Positions 1 through 5,552 of a stretch of 5,552 nt of DNA are shown in pieces (position 1 is the first letter of the stretch; the number at the start of each line of letters is the position of its first letter). This DNA is from JBDTRY01 sp039931435. GTDB lineage: Bacteria > Acidobacteriota > Thermoanaerobaculia > Gp7-AA8. The position numbers were made by a program, and so were the translations under genes. The notes beneath the pieces are model-generated. The model was not told where the DNA came from. It saw only the letters and a list, made by a program, of their open reading frames with translations, and ran no database searches. The stretch lies in the NCBI GenBank assembly GCA_039931435.1, contig JBDTRY010000250.1, positions 1-5,552 of the forward strand, written 5' to 3'.

Positions 1-1085
1 CAGATTCGCGGAAGCTGCTCTCCGAACATCACATCCACGACCCGCGTACCTCCGATGCCCGTATTCATCAGAACCATGCCCGGGTGTGCTGAGACGACGC
101 GGCCAATGACTCTCGATTCGCGGCCCAACGGGTGTTGTTTCATTGCCAGAAGAATGCGATCGCTGGCCTCGGCGGCAACAATGGCCACCAGCTTTCCCTC
201 GTTGGCAACGTAGAGTGGATCCAACCCGAGGATCTCGCAGGCGCCGCGAACGTTCTCGTTTACCGGGATTGTTTCTTCGTCGAGCAACATCCCCACGCCC
301 GACTTCGCGGCGAGCTCGTTCAGCGTCGTGGCCACGCCGCCCCGCGTCGGATCGCGCAGGCAGTGAATGTCGTGGCTGGCGGCGATCATGGACGCAACCA
401 GTCCGTGCAGGGGAGCGGTGTCGCTGGCGATCTCTCCCTCGAAGGTGAGGTTTTCGCGCTGGGAGAGAACGGCCATGCCGTGATCGCCGATCGTACCGCT
501 GAGGATGATGACGTCGCCCGGCGAGGCCGCGCTCGCTGAAATCCGCACATCGTCCTCAATGATTCCGATCCCGGTGGTGGTGATGAAGAGTTTGTCGGCC
601 TTCCCCCGGTCCACGACTTTCGTGTCCCCGGTGACGAGCATCACTCCTGATTCGATCGAGGCCACGCGCATCGATTCGACAACGCGGGCCAGATCGTCCA
701 TGGGCAGCCCTTCTTCGAGAATGAACGTCGCCGAGAGATAGAGCGGACGGGCGCCACTCATGGCCAGATCATTGACTGTTCCATGGATGGCCAGCCTGCC
801 GATGTCGCCTCCCGGAAAGAAAATCGGCGTGACAACGAAGGCGTCGGTGGTGAAGGCCAGACGGGTTCCGCCGATCTCGAGCACGGCCTGATCGTCCATG
901 CGTGCCAGGACTTCGTTGTTGAAGGCCGGGAGGAACATCGTCTCGATCAACTCGGCGCTCAGTTTCCCGCCGCTGCCATGGCCTAGCACGATCTGATTGC
1001 GGCCGCGCACGGGAGTGGGGCAGGAGGCCAGCAGAAGATCGCCGCTCAGAACCTCCGGGGTCGAATCCCGTTCGGCGCCGCTCAT
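1..1085 (-). CDS. hypE: HypE, hydrogenase maturation carbamoyl dehydratase (3' end cut by window edge)
   Basis: HypE belongs to the PurM/AIR-synthetase-like ATP-dependent family. It receives a carbamoyl group from HypF on its C-terminal cysteine and dehydrates it to a thiocyanate, the source of the two CN ligands of the [NiFe] site; it acts in the cytoplasm. My translation from ATG 1085 gives 361 residues plus two bases. Seen: an N-terminal segment with SCPTPVRG (21-28), the glycine-rich GHGSGGKL (35-42), FTTDAFVVTP (78-87), HGTVNDLAMSGA (101-112), VTGDTKVVDRGKAD (151-164), CLRDPTRGGVATTLNE (242-257), ANEGKL (294-299) and the tail GEQLPRI (355-361). The next codon is TG?, fitting the invariant terminal Cys of the family, so the gene probably ends only one codon plus a stop beyond the window. 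The start overlaps the preceding stop (TGATG) and follows AGGAGG by 10 bases. About 30 residues precede the ATP-domain core, as in many non-enterobacterial HypE proteins (family knowledge). Confidence 0.96.
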   Translation of the reverse strand, partial: MSGAERDSTPEVLSGDLLLASCPTPVRGRNQIVLGHGSGGKLSAELIETMFLPAFNNEVLARMDDQAVLEIGGTRLAFTTDAFVVTPIFFPGGDIGRLAIHGTVNDLAMSGARPLYLSATFILEEGLPMDDLARVVESMRVASIESGVMLVTGDTKVVDRGKADKLFITTTGIGIIEDDVRISASAASPGDVIILSGTIGDHGMAVLSQRENLTFEGEIASDTAPLHGLVASMIAASHDIHCLRDPTRGGVATTLNELAAKSGVGMLLDEETIPVNENVRGACEILGLDPLYVANEGKLVAIVAAEASDRILLAMKQHPLGRESRVIGRVVSAHPGMVLMNTGIGGTRVVDVMFGEQLPRI

Positions 1086-1687
1086 CAGATGACATCCTCC
1101 TCGCCGAGAGCGACGTGCACGAGGTCCCAGATCACGTGCAGCAGCGCTACGTGCGACTCCTGGATTCGATGAATGCTGTAGCTCGGCACGGTGAAGCAGT
1201 AGTCGGCGACTTCCTGAAGTTCTCCGCCATCCTTGCCGGAGAAGGCGATCGACAGAAGTCCTAGTTGCCGGGCAGTTTCCAGTGCATAAATCAGGTTTGG
1301 CGATTTTCCACTGGTGGAGATGGCCAGAGCCATGTCCCCGGGCTTGCCCCAGAGCTTGATCTGATCGACGAAAACCTTGGCGAAATCCTTGTCGTTGGAA
1401 ATGGCAGTGATCAGAGGGACGTCGGCGACGAGGTCGATGGCCGGGAGGGCCCGGCGTTTTTCAATGATGGGATGGAGAAACTCGACGGCCACATGTTGCG
1501 CATCGCACGCGCTCCCTCCGTTTCCCATGACCAGCAGCCGGCTCCCCGCCTCGAAGCGGCGGGCCATCTCCGTGCAGAGCTCCGCGATGCGATCGGCATT
1601 GGTGTCGAAGAATTTCTGCTTGACCTCCACTGACTCCGCTACTTTGCGGAGGACCGACTGGCGCATGTCCGTTGCCGTGAGGGTCAT
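1085..1687 (-). CDS. SIS-domain phosphosugar isomerase, GmhA (sedoheptulose-7-phosphate isomerase)-like
   Basis: A 200-residue protein of the SIS sugar-isomerase fold, closest by motif to GmhA, which converts sedoheptulose 7-phosphate to glycero-manno-heptose 7-phosphate; the related DiaA is a non-enzymatic DnaA partner. Seen: a helical N-terminus (1-45), phosphate loop GNGGSACDAQHVAVEF (55-70), AISNDKDF (95-102), second phosphate-binding loop STSGKSPN (124-131), and C-terminal IQESHVALLH (175-184). The spacings His65-x3-Glu69 and Gln176-x7-His184 match the zinc ligand and catalytic set I recall for E. coli GmhA (His61, Glu65, Gln172, His180), so an active isomerase is more likely than a DiaA-type scaffold. 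The open frame extends upstream to 1978, but that part is an out-of-frame reading of hypD. ATG 1687 was chosen because it gives the family length, forms an ATGA overlap with hypD, and follows GGAAGAGG by 10 bases. It overlaps hypE by one base. The true substrate, and any role in hydrogenase maturation, cannot be read from sequence. Confidence 0.93.
   Translation of the reverse strand: MTLTATDMRQSVLRKVAESVEVKQKFFDTNADRIAELCTEMARRFEAGSRLLVMGNGGSACDAQHVAVEFLHPIIEKRRALPAIDLVADVPLITAISNDKDFAKVFVDQIKLWGKPGDMALAISTSGKSPNLIYALETARQLGLLSIAFSGKDGGELQEVADYCFTVPSYSIHRIQESHVALLHVIWDLVHVALGEEDVI
1096..1101 (-). promoter_or_regulatory. Ribosome binding site of hypE (AGGAGG)
   Basis: A perfect AGGAGG on the minus strand lies 10 bases before the hypE ATG at 1085. 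It sits inside the last codons of the SIS gene. Another ATG (1095-1093) follows the AGGAGG with no gap; it is in a different frame and too close to be used, so this site decides the hypE start in favour of 1085. Confidence 0.85.
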
Positions 1688-2796
1688 CCGGCCGCGACCT
1701 CTTCCCGTTTCAGATGCCGTCCATACGCGTAGTAAGCAGCACAGGCTCCCTCGGCTGAGACCATCGTGGCTCCGAGAGGATTTCGAGGCGTGCACTCGGT
1801 CCCGAAGGCCGGACAGTCGTGCGGTTTCTTGATACCCTTGAGAATCTGGCCGCTGATGCAGATGGCCGGCTCGTGGGTGTCGATCTCCTGAACGTGAAAA
1901 ATCCGTTCGGCGTCGTGATCGCGGTACTCGTAGCGCAGCTTGTAACCGCTCTTGGGGATTGCGCCCACTCCGCGCCACTTTCGATCGCAGATCTCGAAGA
2001 CGCTGCGCACGAGTTTCTGCGCCGGGACGTTCCCGTCGCGACCGAGGATCCGTGCATATTGATTCTCTACTTCATACCGGCCCTCTTCGAGCTGCTGCAC
2101 GGTCATGCGTACGCCTTCGAGAATATCCAGCGGCTCAAAGCCGGTGACAACGATGGGAACCTTATAGCGCTGGGCGATCGGCTCGTACTCGCGATACCCC
2201 ATGATGGCGCAGACGTGGCCCGGCCCCAGGAAGCCCTGAACGCGGTTGAGAGGCGATTGCAGAATGTTGGCGATGGCTGGCGGAACCATCACGTGCGAGA
2301 CGAGGATGGAGACGTTCTTCACGTTCTCCCGGCTGGCATGCCAGACGAGCATGGCGTTCGCCGGCGCCGTCGTCTCGAATCCGATGGCGAAGAAAACCAC
2401 CTGCTTATCCGGATTCTCTCTGGCAATCTTCAGGCAGTCCAGCGGGGAGTAGACCACGCGCACGTCCGCCCCCTCGGATTTCACCGCGAACAGATCGCCA
2501 TTGGATCCGGGCACGCGCAGCATGTCCCCGAACGAGCAGAAGATGACATCTTTCTGGCGGGCGATGGCGTGGGCCTTATCGATCAACTCCAGAGAGGTCA
2601 CGCATACGGGACAGCCCGGACCGTGGACCAGCTCGATGCCTTTCGGAAGGATGTAGTCGATTCCATGCTTGACGATCGAGTGCGTCTGACCGCCGCACAT
2701 CTCCATGATCACCCATGGCTTCGTCTGGATTCTGGCGATCTCGCGGACGACGTTCTGGGCGACTTTTCCGCTCCGGTACTCATCGACATATTTCAT
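1684..2796 (-). CDS. hypD: HypD, [4Fe-4S] scaffold for Fe(CN)2CO assembly
   Basis: HypD forms the HypC-HypD complex on which iron acquires two cyanides and one CO before transfer to the hydrogenase large-subunit precursor. The 370 residues match the usual length (E. coli about 373). Seen: CGGQTH (34-39) with Cys34; GPGCPVC (59-65) with Cys62 and Cys65, the redox and iron-binding thiol region; SFGDMLRVPGS (88-98); AIGFETTAPANA (137-148); GFLGPGHVCAIMG (188-200); VTGFEPLDILEG (217-228); and the iron-sulfur region CISG (313-316), CPAFGTECTP (328-337), SAEGACAAYYAYGR (347-360). Cys313, Cys328, Cys335 and Cys352 are the probable cluster ligands (inferred from conservation). The ATG at 2796 overlaps the hypC stop (ATGA) and follows GGAG by 8 bases, and the N-terminus begins at the family's usual place. 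The stop overlaps the start of the SIS gene in the same ATGA manner. No frameshift or missing essential cysteine is seen. Confidence 0.98.
   Translation of the reverse strand: MKYVDEYRSGKVAQNVVREIARIQTKPWVIMEMCGGQTHSIVKHGIDYILPKGIELVHGPGCPVCVTSLELIDKAHAIARQKDVIFCSFGDMLRVPGSNGDLFAVKSEGADVRVVYSPLDCLKIARENPDKQVVFFAIGFETTAPANAMLVWHASRENVKNVSILVSHVMVPPAIANILQSPLNRVQGFLGPGHVCAIMGYREYEPIAQRYKVPIVVTGFEPLDILEGVRMTVQQLEEGRYEVENQYARILGRDGNVPAQKLVRSVFEICDRKWRGVGAIPKSGYKLRYEYRDHDAERIFHVQEIDTHEPAICISGQILKGIKKPHDCPAFGTECTPRNPLGATMVSAEGACAAYYAYGRHLKREEVAAG
1698..1705 (-). promoter_or_regulatory. Ribosome binding site of the SIS gene (GGAAGAGG)
   Basis: The purine-rich GGAAGAGG on the minus strand ends 10 bases before ATG 1687 and lies within the last codons of hypD. 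Together with the ATGA overlap it supports the 200-residue start rather than the longer open frame reaching 1978. Confidence 0.7.
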
Positions 2797-3074
2797 GAAG
2801 CAGGCTCCGGCTCACCGACCCATTCCCCGCCCGGCGCGTCCAGCTCGGTCAATTGATCGAGCTCTTCGAGCAGCTGGTAGGTGCGGTGTGCTTCTTCTTC
2901 GTCGACCAGACTGATGGCGAATCCTACGTGCACCAGGGCGTAGTTACCGACCTCCGCCTCGGGCACATACTCCAGGCAGGCCTGGCGGATGACGCCTCCG
3001 AACTGCACGCGAGCCATACGCAGCCCTTCACTCTCGAAGATCTCGACGATTCTTCCTGGAATGGCCAGACACAT
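2793..3074 (-). CDS. hypC: HypC, hydrogenase maturation chaperone
   Basis: HypC is a small OB-fold chaperone that binds HypD and carries the Fe(CN)2CO unit to the large-subunit precursor. The 93 residues start with the diagnostic MCLAIPG; Cys2 is the essential iron- and HypD-contacting residue after removal of Met1. The core VGNYALVHVGFAISLVDEEEA (42-62) contains His49 in the conserved VHVGFA motif. The acidic tail (about 70-93, ending GEPEPAS) is somewhat longer and more acidic than I would expect for a minimal HypC of 75-90 residues. The start lies directly after the hypF stop (TGAATG, no spacing) behind a purine-rich GAGGGG 7 bases upstream. The stop overlaps hypD by 4 bases. HypC and its paralogue HybG cannot be separated on sequence alone, but position between hypF and hypD favours HypC. 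Confidence 0.97.
   Translation of the reverse strand: MCLAIPGRIVEIFESEGLRMARVQFGGVIRQACLEYVPEAEVGNYALVHVGFAISLVDEEEAHRTYQLLEELDQLTELDAPGGEWVGEPEPAS
2805..2808 (-). promoter_or_regulatory. Ribosome binding site of hypD (GGAG)
   Basis: GGAG on the minus strand lies 8 bases before ATG 2796, inside the last codons of hypC. It is short but well spaced, and the 4-base ATGA overlap suggests re-initiation by ribosomes finishing hypC. Confidence 0.65.
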
Positions 3075-5369
3075 TCATTCACCCCTCTCGATGCGTTCTC
3101 CAGCCACGGCGGCCTGCCCGAGAGAGATACCTCCGTCGTTGCAGGGAACATGGCGGTGCAGAAATACTTCGAACCCTCGGGCGCGCAGTCGCAACAAGGT
3201 ACGTTCGAGCAGCAACAGGTTTTGAAACGTCCCGCCGCTGAGACAGACCTTGTTCAGCACGTCCTGCTCCCGAATGCGCAGGCAGATGCTCTCGATGACC
3301 TCGGCGAGAGTCTCGTGGAACCTCGCGGCGATCATACTCCGATCGAATTCATGCGCCATCTGCGCCACGATGGCGTCGAACATCGGCCGGAAGTCGATCT
3401 GCATGGGCGCCGATCCCTGGACTTCGAAAGGATATGGTCTGGCACTGCCAGCCTTCCGGGCCAGGGTTTCCAGCTCGATGGCAGCCTGTGCTTCAAAAGT
3501 CACTTCCGTGCGGGTGCCCAGCACCGCAGCCACCGCATCGAAGAGGCGCCCGCATGAGGAGGTGGGCACGGTATTGATGGACCGGGCCGTCATCCGTTCT
3601 ACCAGCGAGCGGTCGCCGCTGGCAACCGAACTGAGGAGGCCGCTCGGAATTGCATCACCGAACGTGTCCCGAAGGTAGGCCAGTGCTGAGCGCCACGGCT
3701 GGCGGATCGCCGTGTCGCCGCCGGCCAGAGGAACGTACCGGAAATGAGCGCGCCGCTCGAACGAAGCCAGATCCGCGGTCAGGAACTCCGCGCCCCAGAT
3801 GGCGCCGTCCGTTCCGTACCCGGTGCCGTCCATGGCCACGCCGATGACCTGTTCCCGGAGGCCGTTCTCGGCCATGCAACTGGCGATATGGGCGTGATGA
3901 TGTTGAACGCCGATCGTGCGCATCCCTTCCAGAGACTGCGCAAATCGCGTGGAAAGATAATGCGGATGAAGGTCGTGGGCCACCGCGATTGGATCGATGT
4001 GAAAAAGAGATTTCATCCGTGACAGCGTCTGCTCGAAAAAGGTCAGGGTTTCGTAGTTCTTCAGGTCACCGATGTGCTGGCTGACGAAAGCATAACGATC
4101 CTTCGTCAGGCAGAAGGTGTTCTTCAGCTCCGCCCCGCAGGCCAGAAGATCCGGAACGGTGCGGCCGAGGTCGATGGGATGGGGAGCAAACGAACGGGCT
4201 CGGCGGATCAACCGCGGCTCACCATCGGAGATCCGCACGATGGAATCATCGACGCGCGTGTGAATCTCCCGGTTGTGCAGAAGGAAAACGTCGGCCACCG
4301 CTCCGAGACGCTCGCTGGCCTCGACGTTGTCTATGACGATCGGCTCCTCGCTGATGTTGCCGCTGGTCATGACCAGCAGATCGAGATCACGGAAGAGCAG
4401 TGAGTGCAGCGGGGTGTAAGGCAGCATGACGCCGAGGGTATCGTTGCCGGGCGCGAGCTCCTCGGGAAGTGCACAGTCAGCGCGGCGGGCGAGGACGACG
4501 ATGGGATGCTCCGGCCCTGAGAGAGCTGCGGCCTCTTCCCGGGAGACGACACACTGCGCTGCGACCACGGCCAGGTTCCGCGCCATGAGCGCGAACGGTT
4601 TCTCGCTGCGGCGCTTTCTCGCCCGCAGTGCAGCGATGGCCGCGGTGTTTCGCGCGTCGCAGGCCAGCTGAAAACCTCCCAGGCCGCGGATGGCGAGAAC
4701 GTTGCCGTTCGCCAGCGACTGCCGTGCGAAGTGCATTGGTTCGTGCCGTTCAGGAATGGTGCGCAATGACGGGCCGCACGCGGCGCAGGCATTGGGCTGT
4801 GCGTGGAACCGTCTGTTCAGTGGATCGTCGTATTCCGCCTGGCATGCCGCGCACATTACGAACGGTTCCATCGTCGTCTTCGGACGGTCGTAGGGCAGCT
4901 CACGAATGATGGTGTAGCGCGGTCCACAATTCGTACAGTTCGTGAAGGGGTACGCGAATCGTCTGTTGGCCGCGTCGATTACTTCGGCGGCGCAATCGGC
5001 GCAGGTGGAGACGTCCGCGGGGACGAGGGCAAACGCGCCCTCTTCGGGCCGGCTGGCCAGGATCGAGAAACGATCATCTCCAAGAAAAGGAAGATCGTCG
5101 ATCTCCAGCGAATCGATGCGGGCCAGCGGAGGTTTGTCCTGCCGCAGGCGCCTGACGAGGATCTCCAGAGTCTGGTCCGGACCCTCCGCTTCGACGATCA
5201 CTCCAGAAGAGCAATTGAGAACGAAGCCGCTGAGGTTCAGTTCGTGGGCCAGCTGAAATACGAACGGACGAAAGCCCACTCCCTGGACGATTCCTTTGAC
5301 CGAAATGCGCTTGCGGCGGGTGACGACTTCGGCAGCGGTGCTCATCGGACCAGCGAACTGGCGATGCAT
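3075..5369 (-). CDS. hypF: HypF, carbamoyltransferase for hydrogenase maturation
   Basis: HypF uses carbamoyl phosphate and ATP to make carbamoyl-adenylate and transfers the carbamoyl group to the HypE C-terminal cysteine, the first step of CN ligand synthesis. The 764 residues carry the full family architecture. An acylphosphatase domain (about 20-108) has VQGVGFRPF (28-36). A zinc-finger domain has four CxxC pairs: 123/126, 145/148, 173/176, 195/198. A YrdC-like domain (about 212-400) has RGLGGFQLACDA (228-239), KRRSEKPFALM (252-262) and TSGNISEEPI (335-344). A Kae1-like domain (about 405-760) has QHHHAHIASCMAENG (489-503), GVAMDGTGYGTDGAIWG (510-526), CLSGGTFQN (709-717) and PCNDGGISLGQ (742-752). 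Two starts are possible. ATG 5369 has a weak GGAA 6 bases upstream and is the first start after an in-frame TAG (5387-5385). ATG 5345 (residue 9) gives a more typical N-terminus but no ribosome site. It is the first gene of the operon visible here and abuts hypC. Confidence 0.97.
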   Translation of the reverse strand: MHRQFAGPMSTAAEVVTRRKRISVKGIVQGVGFRPFVFQLAHELNLSGFVLNCSSGVIVEAEGPDQTLEILVRRLRQDKPPLARIDSLEIDDLPFLGDDRFSILASRPEEGAFALVPADVSTCADCAAEVIDAANRRFAYPFTNCTNCGPRYTIIRELPYDRPKTTMEPFVMCAACQAEYDDPLNRRFHAQPNACAACGPSLRTIPERHEPMHFARQSLANGNVLAIRGLGGFQLACDARNTAAIAALRARKRRSEKPFALMARNLAVVAAQCVVSREEAAALSGPEHPIVVLARRADCALPEELAPGNDTLGVMLPYTPLHSLLFRDLDLLVMTSGNISEEPIVIDNVEASERLGAVADVFLLHNREIHTRVDDSIVRISDGEPRLIRRARSFAPHPIDLGRTVPDLLACGAELKNTFCLTKDRYAFVSQHIGDLKNYETLTFFEQTLSRMKSLFHIDPIAVAHDLHPHYLSTRFAQSLEGMRTIGVQHHHAHIASCMAENGLREQVIGVAMDGTGYGTDGAIWGAEFLTADLASFERRAHFRYVPLAGGDTAIRQPWRSALAYLRDTFGDAIPSGLLSSVASGDRSLVERMTARSINTVPTSSCGRLFDAVAAVLGTRTEVTFEAQAAIELETLARKAGSARPYPFEVQGSAPMQIDFRPMFDAIVAQMAHEFDRSMIAARFHETLAEVIESICLRIREQDVLNKVCLSGGTFQNLLLLERTLLRLRARGFEVFLHRHVPCNDGGISLGQAAVAGERIERGE
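3082..3087 (-). promoter_or_regulatory. Ribosome binding site of hypC (GAGGGG)
   Basis: GAGGGG on the minus strand lies 7 bases before the hypC ATG at 3074 and within the final codons of hypF. A nearby out-of-frame ATG (3078-3076) can be dismissed because only 3074 gives the diagnostic MCLAIPG start. Confidence 0.65.
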
Positions 5370-5408
5370 AGATCGTTCCGAGCACTACTCGTACGGCTGA
5401 GGTGGCCG

Positions 5409-5428
5409 GACATCGCGATTCCGATGCC
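5409..5428 (-). promoter_or_regulatory. Short inverted repeat upstream of hypF (possible operator or leader hairpin)
   Basis: On the minus strand GGCATCG and CGATGTC flank a 6-base spacer (GAATCG), giving a 7-pair stem with one G-U pair, 40 to 59 bases before the hypF ATG. No T-run follows, so it is not an intrinsic terminator. It could be a regulator half-site pair or a leader hairpin, or arise by chance, since ATCG-rich words are common at this base composition. Confidence 0.3.
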
Positions 5429-5468
5429 TGGCGGTCTCTTGAGCAATCCTTACGGACCGTGGAGAACA

Positions 5469-5505
5469 TGTCATCCTTGAGGGAGCGAAGCGACCGAAGG
5501 ATCTC
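5469..5505. repeat. Palindromic REP-like intergenic element with GCGAAGC core
   Basis: The stretch begins TGTCATCC and ends GGATCTC. Outer arms ATCCTT (5473-5478) and AAGGAT (5497-5502) are perfect complements. Inside, GG/CC pairs and a GCGAAGC core give a second stem; GCGAAGC is itself a known, unusually stable DNA mini-hairpin. The unit closely resembles a dispersed repeat of the form GTCATCCTGAG-(G)GAGCGAAGC-GA(CC)GAAGGATCTC that I recall from intergenic regions of many Acidobacteriota and other GC-rich environmental bacteria. Here it carries an extra T (ATCCTTGAG). Only one copy lies in this window, so repetition in the genome is inferred, not seen. No T-run follows on either strand, so it is not a classic terminator. 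Confidence 0.65.
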
Positions 5506-5552
5506 ATCCACGAGAATCGTGCCCTTGCTCGCGTTGCAACCGGGAAGGTAGA

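Larger units (their letters stand above)
5370..5552. other. Leader / intergenic region upstream of hypF
   Basis: These 183 bases show no recognisable gene on either strand. On the minus strand the frame of hypF is closed by TAG at 5387-5385. Open frames crossing the region read a palindromic repeat and then hypF out of frame, so they are not credible proteins. The outer part (5506-5552) could be the tail of an upstream gene whose rest lies outside the window, but I recognise no protein in any frame. I found no convincing sigma70 or sigma54 (GG-N10-GC) promoter and no FNR-type TTGAT-N4-ATCAA site, so the operon promoter may be further upstream or of a type I cannot read by eye. Confidence 0.6.

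Noticed and set aside
769..1095. 108-codon minus-strand open frame at the hypE start
   Set aside because: It reads hypE in the wrong frame from an ATG directly against the AGGAGG; the protein is arginine-rich and without motifs, as expected for a shadow frame.
1688..1978. 97-residue N-terminal extension of the SIS protein
   Set aside because: It lies wholly inside hypD in another frame and is arginine- and serine-rich without motifs; the internal ATG at 1687 gives the normal family length and a ribosome site.
1819..2856. 345-codon plus-strand open frame opposite hypD and the end of hypC
   Set aside because: It is codon-aligned with hypD on the opposite strand, where GC-rich codon bias suppresses stops. 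It has no recognisable family, and hypD is fully conserved beneath it.
2853..3557. 234-codon plus-strand open frame opposite hypC and the end of hypF
   Set aside because: Codon-aligned antisense shadow spanning two real genes; no domain or ribosome site of note.
4803..5480. 225-codon plus-strand open frame opposite the N-terminal part of hypF
   Set aside because: Same aligned antisense register; it covers the zinc-finger and acylphosphatase regions of hypF and ends inside the repeat element.
5469..5505. Intrinsic terminator at the palindrome
   Set aside because: The stem is imperfect and no T-run follows on either strand.
5074..5511. 145-codon minus-strand open frame starting in the repeat element and running into hypF
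   Set aside because: Its first residues are a translation of the palindromic repeat and the rest is hypF read out of frame.
1..5552. CRISPR array, tRNA or rRNA gene, insertion sequence
   Set aside because: No regularly spaced direct repeats, tRNA-like cloverleaf or transposase sequence is visible, and nearly all bases are used by the five genes.

Overview
The window is a compact [NiFe]-hydrogenase maturation (hyp) operon read entirely from the minus strand. In transcription order (right to left) it holds hypF, hypC, hypD, a phosphoheptose-isomerase-like SIS-domain gene (gmhA-like), and hypE. The last gene runs off the left edge of the window within its last codons. About 97% of the window is coding. 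All four gene junctions overlap or abut: hypF/hypC as TGAATG, hypC/hypD as ATGA, hypD/gmhA-like as ATGA, gmhA-like/hypE as TGATG. This strongly suggests one polycistronic, translationally coupled unit.

Together the four Hyp proteins form the Fe(CN)2CO assembly line. HypF carbamoylates the C-terminal cysteine of HypE, HypE dehydrates it to a thiocyanate, and HypC-HypD hold the iron that receives the cyanide and CO ligands before delivery to the hydrogenase large subunit. Key residues are visible in all four: the acylphosphatase loop, four CxxC pairs, YrdC and Kae1-like signatures of HypF; Cys2 of HypC; CGGQTH, GPGCPVC and the C-terminal cysteines of HypD; and the PRI-(Cys) tail of HypE. No hydrogenase structural genes, hypA, hypB or endopeptidase are present, so they must lie elsewhere. 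The unusual member is the SIS gene between hypD and hypE. It keeps the metal-ligand and catalytic pattern of GmhA enzymes, but no other heptose-pathway gene accompanies it.

Right of hypF (5370-5552) is a 183-base leader or intergenic stretch. It holds a short inverted repeat near hypF and, further upstream, a palindromic element with a GCGAAGC core. The element resembles the dispersed 'GTCATCCTGAG...GCGAAGC...GAAGGATCTC' repeats seen in many Acidobacteriota and some other GC-rich soil or environmental bacteria. High GC (roughly 60% by eye), AGGAGG-type ribosome sites and this repeat suggest a GC-rich environmental bacterium, perhaps Acidobacteriota. This is only a tentative placement. The long plus-strand open frames are codon-aligned antisense shadows of the hyp genes and are not annotated.
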